Part shown: positions 10,365 to 22,400 of the stretch, one piece after another | How positions within the stretch are numbered: the first letter of the stretch is position 1 | Layout of the letters: the number at the start of each line of letters is the position of its first letter | NCBI GenBank assembly: GCA_018417955.1 | Contig: JACTVC010000004.1 | Span: 1,550,001 to 1,614,000 of the forward strand | Length of the DNA: 64,000 bases | Direction: 5' to 3' | Source: Laccaria trichodermophora | Lineage: Eukaryota > Basidiomycota > Agaricomycetes > Agaricales > Hydnangiaceae | Program-made: the position numbers and the translations under genes | Notes under the pieces: model-generated | The model's input: only the letters and a program-made list of their open reading frames with translations | The model's database searches: none | What the model was told of the DNA's origin: nothing

Positions 10365-13300
10365 TCAGAGCACCATAGTCATATCAAGAATAACTACACG
10401 ACCAGATTCATACCCCAAACATATTTGGGAGCCCCAAATTGAGGAACACCAAAAGTCACTATATTGAGAGGGGATATAGCAGTCACGGTGGTTGGCCATT
10501 ATCCAGTGACTGTCATCTGATAACTGGATAGAAAAATTCATGCTGAACATAGGTTGCTGCAAGGGATAGATGATGTGGAATTTCCCAGGGGTAGACTTAT
10601 TCACCCTACTGCCGTCAGGCAATGTGGTGTCTGAAGTGAGTATTGATAGAGAATTTCCTGCTGTCAGATTCCAAATTCAGATGATTCTGTCAAATGATCC
10701 AAAGACAACTTGGCTGCCATCCTGCGAAAATGCAACAGAGTTCACCCAATGTGGGTGGCCCTTCAGCTCAGCCTCCACCTTGCCTGTGGTCACATTCCAA
10801 ATTCGGACTGTTTTGTCATCTGATCCAGAGACAACTTGGCTGCCATCCTGCGAGAATGCAACAGAATTAACCCAATCTGTGTGGCCCTTCAGCTCAGCCT
10901 CCACCTTGCCTGTCATCACATTCCAAATTCGGACTGTTTTGTCATGTGATCCAGAGACAACTTGGCTGCCATCCTGTGAGAATGCGACAGAGGTCACCAA
11001 ATGTGTGTGGCCCTTCAGCTTAGCCTCCACCTTGCCTGTGGTCACATTCCAAATTCGAACTGTTTTGTCAAGTGATCCAGAGACAACTCGGCTGCCATCC
11101 TGTGAGAATGCAACAGATTTCACCAGATGTGTGTGGCCCTTCAGCTTAGCCTCCACATTGCCTGTGGTCACATTCCAAATGTGGACTGTTTTGTCAAGTG
11201 ATCCAGAGACAACTCGGCTGCCATCCTGTGAGAATGCAACAGATTTCACCAAATCTGTGTGGCCCTTCAGCTTAGCTTCCACCTTGCCTGTGGTCACATC
11301 CCAAATTTGGACTGTTCTGTCACGTGATCCAGAGACAACTCGGCTGCCATCCTGTGAGAATGCAACAGAATTCACCAAATCAGTGTGGCCCTTCAGCTCA
11401 GCCTCCACCTTGCCTGTCATCACATTCCAAATTCGGACTGTTTTGTCACGTGAACCAGAGACAACTTGGCTGCCATCCTGTGAGAATGCAACAGATTTCA
11501 CCTGATTTGTGTGGCCCTTCAGCTTAGCCTCCACCTTGCCTGTGGTCACATTCCAAATTCGGACTGTTTTGTCATCTGATCCAGAGACAACTTGGCTGCC
11601 ATCCTGTGAGAATGCAACAGAATTCACTGAATCTGTGTGGCCCTTCAGCTCAGCCTCCACCTTGCCTGTCATGACATTCCAAATTCGGACTGTTTTGTCA
11701 CGTGATCCAGAGACAACTTGGCTGCCATCCTGCAAGAATGCAACAGAATTCACCAAATCTGTGTGGCCCTTCAGCTCACCCTCCACCTCGCCTGTGGTCA
11801 CATTCCAAATTTGGACTGTTTTGTCATCTGATCCAGAGACAACTTGGCTGCCATTCTGTGAGAATGCAACAGATTTCACCTGATTTGTGTGGCCCTTCAG
11901 CTCAGCCTCCACCTCACCTGTGGTCACATTCCAAATTTGGACTGTTTTGTCATCTGATCCAGAGACAACTTGGCTGCCATCCTGTGAGAATGCAACAGAA
12001 TTCACCCAATCTGTGTGGCCCTTCAGCTCAGCCTCCATCTCACCTGTCACCACATTCCAAATTCGGACAGTGTAGTCATCCAATCCAGAGACAACTTGGC
12101 TGCCATCTTGTGAGAATCTGACAGATAGTACCTCTGACCCAGTTTGCATAATCAGCTCTGCAGGGTCCCATGAGTCAGATAATCCAAGAGTCACTTTTGG
12201 AACTCTCCTGACATCAGCATGGTAGGCCTTGCATATCGATGAATTCTTTGGAATCCAAACAAGTGCAGACTCATAGATCTCCATGCAATGTTTTTGGACA
12301 GCTTCAAAGTTCATTTGTAAACACCGGCAGGCATCATGAACAAGTAACTGAAGATCATGGAATTTGAAGGCCTGTAAGTCAGAATATTATCAGACCCACA
12401 ATGCTTTCTCCTTCATTCTGGTGAATAACTTACTGATAAAACAGTGGTCATGCCACCCAGTGATTTTAGTCCAGTCTGCAGCTCACCCAGTATGCTGAGA
12501 CACTCTATCCAGTGCAAAAGATGCTTGTGCAGAAAAACACTAAGAGTGTTGACAAGTACAGAGTCAAATTCCTTGACCTCTGCTAAATGATCAGCCCAAT
12601 AGATGCATGAGTATTTGAGTGCTTCAGCAATTTTGCCAATGTTCTCTGGAGAGTTGGCCCTGTCTCTGCGTGACAATGTCAATTCTTTGGGGACTTCACA
12701 TATGTTGTACTTCAGTGACTTATTCATCAGCATTAAACATTTGAGAGCAATCAGTGCATGACCCTCAGAAGCAACCAGTGAAGGAAATGATGGGCAATGC
12801 TCAGGAGAACACCAGACTGGATTGGTGATGAAGTCAGGAAATGAGGCATGGAATGGAGCAACCACAGCCCCAGGTTGATCAGGAATGTGAATAACAGAGG
12901 TGAGCCATGACAAATATGACTGCACATTGCTTTCCGGTAATAGAGATGAAATGGCTTCCATTGACAATGGATTTCGAAGGAATATGGTGATTGACAAGAT
13001 ATTTCTCATATCATGAACTTCATCTGGCTCCTTGTCTTCACAGGCCTTTTCCAAGACATGTATATAGAGAGAATCAATCTCGGTTTTGAACTTATTGATG
13101 GATTTCTGCCCATGGGCCAGCATTGTAGAAAGACGGTGCTTATAGTCTTCACCACCATTGGTGATATAGCGAACAGCAGTGGCTGCATAAATGAAGAGCC
13201 TGCCAGAACTTGTGACAAGACCAGACAATTCTTCATTCTGGATCTGGGCCAATGATGTCCTGTGATATATCCAGATATCATTCTGGACTATGTCCTTCTC

Positions 13301-14062
13301 AATGTCATGGAGATAGAAGTACCCTCGAATGCTATCGCCAGTAGACCTGAAGGCAGTGCGAATCCGATTCTCATCTCGGCTGGCTAGGAATATCTTGAGC
13401 GGAATTTTCGACGCCCATTCAAGAACAAGTTTAATGAACAATGCGACAACTTCAAGGTTGGCACATTCATCGACAGCATCAATAACGACAATTTTATCCA
13501 CCACGACCGGGCCAACGGTCATTCGAACAGGATTATAAATCAGCCGCTTGAACTGCTCCTTAATGTTAGAATAGGTCGGTTCCGCCAGAGTAGGGTCGTC
13601 CTCGATGGCCTTGATGACCTCAACTTTGATAGCAGGTGAAACTCTGGCCAGAGAATGTGCAATAACAGGAATGATAAGGCGTGCGTTCCTGGTTTTCTCC
13701 GATGCTCGAGAAGCAAAGAAACTGCCGCCAAGAATGTTTTTCGCCTCGAGATGCTCACAGAACGTGTGCGCGATCGTCGATTTTCCGATTCCCGCCATAC
13801 CTACCATCCAATATACCCTGCTGCTATTGATGTCCGAGGCCCAAGTGTCCAACTGTTCGAGGACGTTTACGCGGGTCCCTTGCATGCAGCCGGTGGGGTC
13901 GCCGTAAGACGAATGTCGAGTCTTATATGATGTCATTTCGTGATTGAGTTTTTCGATGGAATCTGTGGGTATATACGCGCCACGAAGCTCAGAGCTATGT
14001 TCTGTTGGGATAGTTTATCTCACCTTGACCCCGATGTTCATGAACCTCCATCTTGACAAAAA
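10365..14062 (-). pseudogene. NACHT-WD40 NLR, copy A (premature stop)
   Basis: A STAND-class NTPase with a WD40 sensor. Exon 2 (13,962-12,434) gives an N-terminal stretch with Walker A GMAGIGKST about 46 residues after the internal Met at 13,936, Walker B VVIDAVDEC about 100 residues later, and a sensor-like FLASRDE. A 62-nt intron (12,433-12,372, GTAAGT...ACAG) leads to exon 3, which opens with AFKFHDLQLLVHDACRCLQM and then WD repeats of 42 residues. Eleven repeats are complete; the twelfth ends at a TGA (10,677-10,679) where copies B and C have Arg (CGA) or a sense codon. The frame continues after the stop to 10,365, encoding the lost tail of about 100 residues. Upstream, exon 1 (about 14,033 leftwards on minus) differs from copy B by 4 nt and is out of frame beyond an ATG 30 nt before the donor. 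Members of this family are thought to act in non-self recognition or cell-death signalling. Confidence 0.85.
10690..12120 (-). repeat. 126-bp tandem repeats encoding WD40 units (12 copies)
   Basis: Near-identical 126-bp units, visible on the plus strand as CCAGAGACAACTTGGCTGCC recurring every 126 bp. Each encodes 42 residues of the form VAFSQDGSQVVSGS.DKTV.IWNV.TG.VEA.LKGHT with changes concentrated at the residue after GS and at the two residues after GHT (DW, NQ, DL, DS, HL, HW). Confidence 0.9.
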
Positions 14063-14411
14063 TTTCAATCAATATTTCAAACCATCAATACTGTTCGGAT
14101 CACAGGACACACATTTTTAGCGATATAGAATATTGAATCCCTTATTTCAAAGTCGTGCGCTCCCTGCAAGACATTCTGGGATTCCCGGAGACAAAGGAAA
14201 TGAGCAGATGAATTTGTTTACACATTATAAACGCACCACAGGTGAACCCTCTCCCGTAACTTCAGGCGCCCTTATAAACAAGATCTCGTCAGGATGCCAT
14301 CTGCGGGCGTGGGGGTCATGAACTCCCACCTCAAACCGCCAGGGCGTTCATCATGTGGGTGATTTGCATCCATGAGGCGATCAGGTAATTTCTTGGACTC
14401 TCCTTTCAAAT
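14063..14411 (-). pseudogene. Eroded 5' exon region of NLR copy A
   Basis: Minus-strand sequence that in copy B forms exon 1 (starting MQGAHNFVIRDSNFYDAQKV). Here it starts with TTG instead of ATG and carries a 4-nt insertion relative to B near 14,090, which puts the rest out of frame. The frame further upstream on the minus strand (CL, then TPTPADG) is shared with copies B and C and may be another exon. Confidence 0.4.
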
Positions 14412-14476
14412 GATTTTTGCGGGGTCGATTAAGATCAGACATCCGATGTCTGATCTTAATCGACCCCGCAAAAATC
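14412..14476. repeat. Perfect 65-nt palindrome
   Basis: Arms of 32 nt around a single C at 14,444: left arm ends GATCAGACATC, right arm begins GATGTCTGATC, extending outwards through GACCCCGCAAAAA without mismatch. Units B and C lack it: there the sequence runs directly from GATCAGACATC into GTGGTTCAGAAG. Confidence 0.95.
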
Positions 14477-14511
14477 CTTCTGAACCACGATGTCACATCG
14501 TGGTTCAGAAG
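14477..14511. repeat. Perfect 35-nt palindrome abutting the previous one
   Basis: Arms CTTCTGAACCACGATGT and ACATCGTGGTTCAGAAG around C at 14,494. It begins at the base after the first palindrome ends. Together they amount to an insertion between two sequences that are adjacent in units B and C, made of reverse complements of both flanks. Confidence 0.95.
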
Positions 14512-16330
14512 AGAGCGTCGATGCTGTGCAGCGTCAATTTGCACAATGGGTAGCGGGCCGGTCCAGGGGTCAGCTGACATTTAACGCGCAGTGGCGTGGT
14601 TCGGCGTCAAGTCAGCGAGGAAGCACCTGGAAGCGCAAGAAAAAACGGTGGTCAATGGAGAAGTGCGAGACAGGGAAAACAACGCCTTTCAGCGGACTGA
14701 AGGGGATGAAGAGACAACATTTCATTCTAGATATTTACAAGGGACAAGCTAAAACAAACCTTAAAAGACGAGCACACATAGATGCCTCGTTCACCACCAT
14801 TAAGTAGGATCTAGCACCCGTTATTCTGGCTCTATCTCCTGTCATCCATCGTCCCTCACATTCCTTCTAGCCCCTCTCGCTACCATCCTCCTCACTAATC
14901 CGCAGGAGTGGGTGTGTGTGTTTCAAACGTTGTGAGAGGACAAGAACCCACCGAGACAGACGACGAATGATGGGGGTCGCAGGGATGATCTTGGTTTCCT
15001 TCAGCACGGGCCCATTCCGTCGGCGATCGTAAGTTGTGACCAGGCTTGGCAGCACTGTATTTCACTACCGCTGGATAGCTGTCATTAGAGAGAAGCCGTT
15101 GGTCACGGAGCTGCGGAGTGCTGAGATCTAGGTGGGGAATCCCCAGGGAAAGCATCGGTACGAATCACGGAACGCCAGACAGTTGCAGGGGTCGGCACGG
15201 GCAAGCACATCATCCTTCGCGCTGACATTCGAAGCAGGCGTTGGCTCATCACCTACGGGACGGTGTGCTCGTTTGTGTAAACTCGACGCTCCAGAGTTGC
15301 CACGTCATCGACCTTTCAGAACGATAGTGTGATCAGCCCGTCGTCGAAAGCCGGAGGTGTTGGAGCCGTACCCAAAGCAAGAGGACGTACGTGATGTCTC
15401 CCAGCGCCCTACGTATAGGACGTGGTCCAAGGCGATTTGATGCACCGTAGAGAGTCGAGTGTGTCGGACGTTGAACGTTTCCCGGTTAATCGTAAGCCTG
15501 ACCAAAGGAAACCAGGGCCACAACATAGCCAAGAGCAGAAGAGCTGATACCGGGGTTTCCATGAAACAGCAAACTGCCCTCTAGAAATGAAGACACTTGG
15601 CATGACTTGATCTGTCAAAGGATTGGCGTTCGTACCTGCGATAGAACACTGGCGTCGACCCTTCTCCTCCACAACTACCCACCTCGTGTACAACCCATTT
15701 CTGCCACAAGTCATCCTCAGCACATCGACGAAGGGACCGGAACTTATCGATTATCCCTGGTGTGCGTGAATCGAGTCCGAGGGAACGGTACGCTACTAAT
15801 GAATGCAATGTCAGAAAACTAGTACTTAGAAAGGGTAGAGCGTGGACGAACGGTACGTGACGCAATCTTCCGGACTCGTCCTCCAGTCGTCAACCTATGA
15901 TCGAAACGTTGACGGGCAATGTATATGCTGTTGGAGTTTGCGTCGCAACCGGTATGCATCAGTAAGAGACTTGAGCGGCACTGGATGACGGGCGAGACAA
16001 GTTGTCAGAGAGAAGAGGACTGGACGAATCTGAGAGACACGTACTTGTTTACTCATTGGCTCCACCTTTCATGTATCCGAGGCCAACTTCATTTGCAATG
16101 AACACACACGTGGTTCAACGATCTGAGAGAGAGCAAAACTGCCTCAGCGCGGTTTTCTTCCTCGGCCAAAGGTGCCGGTGGGCAGCGTCTTACGGTGGGC
16201 ACACAGTGGATGGTCCTACCCTCCGAGTCCTAGTACTCACTGGCGTTGCTCGCAGCCAGGTAAGTAACGGAAAACGGCCAGGTGCCAGTAGTGAATATAC
16301 AAGGAAATCGATGCTTTTCACACACAATGA
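14512..16330. other. Duplicated spacer with eroded minus-strand exons
   Basis: Matches 42,540-44,290 and 58,130-59,950. On the minus strand, 15,510-15,385 reads LVRLTINRETFNVRHTRLST in unit A and stays recognisable in B and C, where stops interrupt it. A second stretch (about 15,750-15,640) ends at CAG/GTACG, an exon-like border; the corresponding segment has a 1-nt shift in copy C. These look like remains of 5' exons of the NLR or of another gene. No intact gene is present. Confidence 0.45.
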
Positions 16331-17550
16331 TAAACAAGTGACGATACTGTGACACACCGAATCGTCACAGGCACAAACTTACATCGAAAATCTCAAGTAC
16401 TCAACATCACCGTTTCTGGCCTCTCATCTCAACGCCATGGACATCATCAAGGTTTACGGGTTCCCCATGAATGAGATCTGGATGGTTCAAGAGGGCGTCA
16501 GACTGGGATTCTCCAACCCAGAAGACGACATCTATGGGAGAAGCTTGGACGTGTCACGTTGGGCCTGTCTTTGATTTGTTCAAGCGACGCAGTAGCGTCC
16601 AAGAGCTCCACATGAACTGCGTTTGGGTCGGTCACGGACTCAGCATACTTTTCTGGCATCTTCCAGTCGAGAGGTGGAAGCCAGCCCGCACCCCGACATT
16701 GGAGCGTCGTCTGGAATAGTTCCTTCAGCTGGCAAACCTCCCTTCAATGAAACCCGCCATGTATGCTTCAATAGACGGAGACTTGCCGAAGGTTCTGCGA
16801 GGGTGGGAACAAGCGCCACTCTGGATTGAAAAGATGAGATTAGAGAGCTCTCCATTGGATCGGCCACCCAATGTACGTTCCTTCTGCTCATGTATTTGCT
16901 GCTCCCGACTTACAATGTCAATATAGTATCATGTTTTTGCAAAGCTAGAAAGACGCCCCGCGCGTGCTACTACTGCAGACGTCCAAAAGTGGTTTTCTGG
17001 ACCCACAAAGTAGTGCCCTAGCTCGCTACTACCCATGCTAAGGTGTCTTTCGAGACTTCAGTGCATGCCATCCTCCCATCTATACCCGCTCCACAGCCAG
17101 TTTTCATGTGTAATCGACACGCCTCTCCATGCAGAGGTCTCATGTAGGCTCGATCTATGTGTCGGCGAACTCTTTGTTACTACGTAATACACACATCTTT
17201 TGCATCTTAACAACCACCAGCTGGATGCCGATCTCGTCTGCATACTCTTCCAACCAACACGGAAATTTTATAAACCAAAAAACGAGTTGCATACCCTACA
17301 CATGAGAAGTCTTCTAATGACATGTTTCCGCACTGCCTAACGGCCGCGACTGAGGACTCGGATGGCAGCGAGCGAGTTCGAAAAGCTCAACCGCATACTT
17401 TCCTGGGCCTAACCCAGGCCTAATCATGCTTTTGATTATTATTCGAATGCTTCAAGTCAGTTTTTTGGGAGATTCAGACAAGCGTGACAATGTTGGCCAT
17501 GGGCCACCAAATATATATCATCTCGTGAATGTTTGTCGAGAATCAGGTTT
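16331..17550. other. Segment present only in unit A
   Basis: Units B and C run directly from the part matching 16,290 to the part matching 17,555, so this 1.2 kb is either inserted here or deleted from both others. On the minus strand, 16,737-16,498 is open for 79 codons before a TGA and reads WLPPLDWKMPEKYAESVTDP, then VHVELLDATASLEQIKDRP, preceded by an acceptor-like TTTGCCAG. This is protein-like but was not recognised. No TIRs or target duplication were seen at the ends. Confidence 0.4.
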
Positions 17551-17754
17551 TCAAGAGATTGCGTGGGGGCTGATAACGTTGGAGGTCAAAATTGGGTAAA
17601 AATCTTTCTAATCTGTGCGGGTCAGTGAAAAGCGATGCCCTTAGGCCAAACATTGAACTCAAACCACCACCTTGCTCACTCCGACGCGACATGATTACCA
17701 CCTTGACAGACAACTTGAATCGTCTGTAGGGACACGGGCGCGTTTCTTGGGCTC

Positions 17755-19174
17755 ATGGCGCCAAAAGACAAACCAAGAGACGAGGAAGAGGCACTTTCCG
17801 AAACCTCTGGAATCACGGAGCAACATAAAGCACCAATAAAGCACCTGAAGTTTCCAAGGTCTCCGAACGTTTCCAAGCCTCATTGGCTCGATTCGCCTTC
17901 GCGCACTGGGATTCGTCGAATCAAAAATCCAAGGCTCCCGGTCACGACAAAGCCACAACGACACAGAGGAGTCCACGAAATCAGGATCATGCAAAAGAGC
18001 CGGACGGCCCAATAGCCTCAAGCTCTCGCGTAAAGGACCTGAGGACTAGAAAGCGGATTTCAGGACCCGACGAAGGTCCCAATGAACCGGTCAGTCGTTT
18101 AGAACCTGGCTCTCCCTCCAAGAAACGGAAACGGGGGTATGCCGAGCCGTCTACGTACGCTCACCTGCGGGAACTTCGGAATCACTTGCGGAGTGGGTTA
18201 GAAGGTGAGTCAATCAAAGCATGAACATTCCGAACCAACTCCTCACGCACTCTTTCAGTAGTTTTTTGTGGTATCAAGTGGGTTTGACGGACTCTCTCCA
18301 ATGACGCGCTTTTGATCGTTCTCAGCCCCGGTCAGACGTCCGCTGAGATAGGGCACCATTTTGGTGGTCCAACAAACCACTTCTGGAGCTGCCTGTACGA
18401 ATCAGGCTTCACTACACGACTTCTCCGTCCTCAAGAAGACTTCATTCTCCCAGAACAGTTTTCGATCGGAATGGTACGCCTTGTCCCCTTTTATTAAGCG
18501 CGGCACGGGAACTCACATATTCAATGATAGACGAATCTCGCTGATCGTCCAACAGCTGAGGTATCGGTACTTCCCATGCAAAGTTCCCAGTCACCGACGA
18601 TCTCATCATCCGTAGCAAAGCGAGCTATCCAAAGCCGAGCAAATCGCGGGAGTTCCTGCTCTCCTTGCCAAAATCGTCACACACCGCCCCAGGATAGTAT
18701 GCTTTGTCGGGCTGGGAATCGCGGACATCGTCAAATCCAAAGTGATGCCGGTGATCGTGATATTGTCTTCGTCCTAACCCCCGTTACTTACTTCTCGACA
18801 GGCCGGAAAGGGCCCAAAGACGAAGGCGGTTATTGGAATCCAGCCTTACAAGCTTCAGTATCTAGATGAACAAGGCAAGGAAATCCGTTCAGTCTTGACG
18901 ATTGACGGATTAAATTGGGCTCCTTGACAGCACGCCCCAATGAAACCCTCTTCTACGCTGTGTCGAGTACGTCGGGTCGCGTGGTTACGTACCAGGCGAG
19001 TTCTCGTCTAGAAGCTCCCCATTTCGGTTTTTCTGATTCCAAACCTCGTAGAAAAAGGACAAGGTAAACCAGTTCAAGGCTCTGAAGTCGGTCTTGGAAT
19101 CTTTGCGGAACAACAATGTTGATACCTCCTCTCTCCACGCTTTCCAATTGAATGATCTACAATGTGTAATCTAA
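17755..19174 (+). pseudogene. TDG: Thymine-DNA glycosylase, copy A (frameshifted)
   Basis: Same eight-exon layout as copies B and C, but exon 1 (17,755-18,204) is 450 nt instead of a length that keeps the frame. An 11-nt duplication near 17,828-17,843 (AAAGCAC repeated around CAAT) shifts the frame after about 25 codons, and the shifted frame ends at 18,013-18,015. The later exons stay readable: CGINPGQTSAEIGHHFGG at 18,265-18,360, FVGLGIADIVKSKVMP, and the last exon ending LNDLQCVI at 19,174. The GC-AG intron before the last exon is retained. A downstream start could make a shorter product, but none in frame looks convincing. Confidence 0.85.
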
Positions 19175-19471
19175 GTTTATGTCCCACCATGCATATGTAT
19201 GTAATCTTATCAATGTAATGTTTCAACTGTTCTTCTTCGTACTCTATCACATAACCCTCTACGCTGCGTTAACAAGTGCCCTCGAAGGGGAGGTTCCCAT
19301 AACCAGCGTTGACTATTTTCGTGAAGCAACCTCTATACAAAGAATATCGAGAACGGGTGGCGCATCATGAAACAATGACCAGCTCCGTTCTCAACGAAAA
19401 CATCAAGAAATTATTGAGCAACGACAAAAAAAGATACAAATACACAAATCATAATGCATAAGCCCCGAAGT
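19175..19471. other. Convergent spacer between TDG and Brr2 copies
   Basis: About 300 bp between the two 3' ends, AT-rich near 19,420-19,460 (CAAAAAAAGATACAAATAC), shared in shortened form by units B and C. No gene or terminator hairpin was seen. Confidence 0.5.
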
Positions 19472-22400
19472 CTACTCGTCCTCATCGCTATCCATATCCT
19501 CATCGCTGTCGCTATCCTCTCCTTCAAGCACCTCAATGGGTTCAAGACCAATGTCGTGGTCAGCACCAACGTAAGAATCACAAATGACGTAGAGCTTCAG
19601 TGAGTGAGTGCCCTTCGGCAACGTAAACTCAAGCTTGACGGCAAGACTCTTCGTCACCGTGACTCGCTTGATGACGAGGAGCTGGCGGGAGGCAGGATCT
19701 CCGACAACGAGCCACCAATTCGCCAACTTCTTGAGGGGATAGAAAGGTGCAACAACGTTTTGGGCACCATCATCTTCCTCGTCTGCGTCACGTGCCAGCG
19801 ATACTTGAAGGATGATTGGCGCGCCTGCGGTGTATTCTCCTTTGACGAGCTCATGGGAGATATCTAAGGTGGGGTAGGAGTTGACAAAGGTTGCGACATC
19901 TCGCCTGAAATGACGTGAGCTTCAATCGTAAGGAAAAGTTTGTGATTCTTACATTTGGGCGGGCGTCATCTGGAGCAACTCGTTTCTACGGTCGTCCTCA
20001 AGCTCCATAATGTCATAGACGGAGTCGACACCAGCGTCTTTACAACGCTTGATTACCTGAAGCCACGATGACTTCTGAGCGAATGACTCTCTTACAGCGT
20101 GAGTTTACTTACCTCAGTCTCAAAGTGAGGGATCTGTTTCAGAGGCGAATCCGTCTCCCACATAGCTTGTACACACATCTGGGATAGATCCATCGCACCC
20201 AGGGCGCTCAGCCAAGCACTAGACGACATCACATCGACGCTGGCCGACAAAAGATTGAGTACTTTCTCCAGCACGAGAACCTGGTCAGCAGCCAGATCAG
20301 GCGGCAATTGCAATCGTGAGAAGTGAGCTTGAAGGAATAGGAACGTTTTGAAATGGGGGGCCTCGAAGTCGGCTCGCTCTAGTTTGACTGGGACGCGGTC
20401 GTAGATACGACGAAGAAGAGCATCTTCGTGTCTCCGGATCGGGATAGTTTCGAATTCGGCCGATGACGATACAACCTCGAGAAGGCCTTTCAACTTCGTA
20501 TGCTCCTAGAGAGACAATGTGTACACCTCGACCGTCACGTCTAACAAGCGGATAAGCCACTAGTTGACTTCCAAGTGATGGGCACTTACATGAGATGTTG
20601 TACTAGGCAGCGATCATTCCAAGATTGAGCGCCGACACGTCCATTTCGTCCTCTGAAGAAAGGATCAGACAGATTAGCAGGAAAAAAGGGAAGAAACATA
20701 CCAATTGCAATACACTTTCAATTCACGAGATCACTCAAAGTGTTCTCAACAAGTTCTGAAAGGTGGTCGAAAGGTGGTCGGACAGATGCTGATGGCTGAC
20801 ATTGTGCAGATTATAATAGTTTGGGTTTTGAGTCACTCGGCGGTAGAAGTAAGTCCAAGTAAGAATATCCTGAGGGATAGAAGGTAAACGCAATGAAGAA
20901 ACATGATCGGGAGTCGCTTATCATAGCATCTTGCTTGTTCTCGATGGTTTTGACTGCGATCTCCGCGAGGAAGTAGTCATGAAAGAGATGGGTCGGGAGA
21001 TGTGACTCGATTGGTAGCCCTTCGGCAAGGAACTTCTTGTAGAAGTCCTTCCGTGTTTGCTGGCACATGAGAACACATCGACTGCGCTCATCTTCCATTG
21101 GCCGACAAGCGCGGCCCATCATTTGGAGAACGTCTATGACGGGGTAGTCGATGTAACGATGCTCCTTGCCCTCATAGAACTGGACACCCATGATGATCAC
21201 CATGTAACTCGCCACTGGTAAGCTCCAAGCCGTGTCTTTTGACGCAACAAGCAATTGGATAGCTCCTGATTCAAACAGGCGCTGAACGATGCGTTTGTCC
21301 TGCTTATTGAGAGCCTCGTGGTAGTACCCGATACCGTGTTTGAGTGTTTCAACGAGGACCTTGTCGCCGATGTGGTCCAGGTGCGGTTGTAAGTCGTCAA
21401 GCTCGATGTTGAGGAATCGATCAGGTTTATCGTCCGCTAGGCAGTGAGTCAGAAGGTCGTCGACCGTAAGGCGGCACTGTCGCCTGGAGGGAACAAAAAC
21501 GATGACGGGTTTTGAGGGAGAGTACTCCAGAATGGCGAGGTAGGCAGGCTTTGACATGGCGATCATTAGGGAGGGGAAATGGGGGATGGTGAAGGACTGA
21601 AGATGTATGTCCATATCAAGGGGACGGGCACTAGTAAAAATGTTAGTATGCAGCCTTCGAAAAGCAATGGAAGGGGAATACCTTGGTGAAAAGTTGAAGA
21701 TCGCGTGAGAAGGTGCACCCATCCACTCGCCCAGATCTCGGGCGTTCGCGAGAGAGACTCCACAAGCGACTATGGGTGTCTTGATTTCCGTTTGCGCAGA
21801 TACATAACGCGCGCGGGAAATGACGACCTCGTAGGTGGGTCCCACTTCACCGCCGACCAACTGGACCTCATCAGCAATAAGACCGATATTTTGGATGTTT
21901 TTGCGTTGTCGCCACCGTCGTGAAAGGACATCCCACTGTTAATAAGTGAGAAAAAAAGCGAAAGTAGAATGGAAAGATCTGACGAACCTGCGTTGGTGTG
22001 CAGACAATGACGTCTCCTTTCTCCAAAAGCCTCAGATCAGCACTTGTCTCCCCCGTGAGACTAACGATCTCCTTCCCGCCTTGTAGCTCTTCGAACTTGG
22101 CCCGCCATTCCACAACTCGTTGATCAACCATTTCTTGATATGGCTCGATACAAACCGCTCGGGGTTGCTCTCTCTTACTCCAGAGACGAAGGAGAGCAAA
22201 TTCTGCGCAGATTGTCTTGCCGCTACCGGTAGGCGCACCAATGAAAACATTCTCATCTGTCGTATAAAGAGCTTGGAAAACCTGGGTTTGAATCTTATTG
22301 AAGGTTTGGATCGTCGAGGAGTAGAGTGCTTCAAATTCCTTGTTGTGCAAGGCGGAAAGAGGTAGGGCCTGTAGGTCGAGAAGCGGGGTAGGAGGAGGGA

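Noticed and set aside
10690..12120. Regular repeats as a CRISPR-like or satellite array
   Set aside because: Unit length 126 bp without unique spacers, and each unit encodes a WD40 blade.
10570..12121. Long plus-strand frames over the WD40 repeats (up to 311 codons), likewise at 39,150-40,310 and 55,488-55,892
   Set aside because: They are antisense shadows: the 126-bp period is a multiple of three, so any stop-free frame in one unit repeats through the whole array. The minus strand has NACHT and WD40 motifs and proper introns.
14512..16330. Intact C2-type N-terminal domain of the NLR in the spacer
   Set aside because: Only scattered exon-like pieces with stops and frame shifts between copies; the resemblance is too weak to name a domain.
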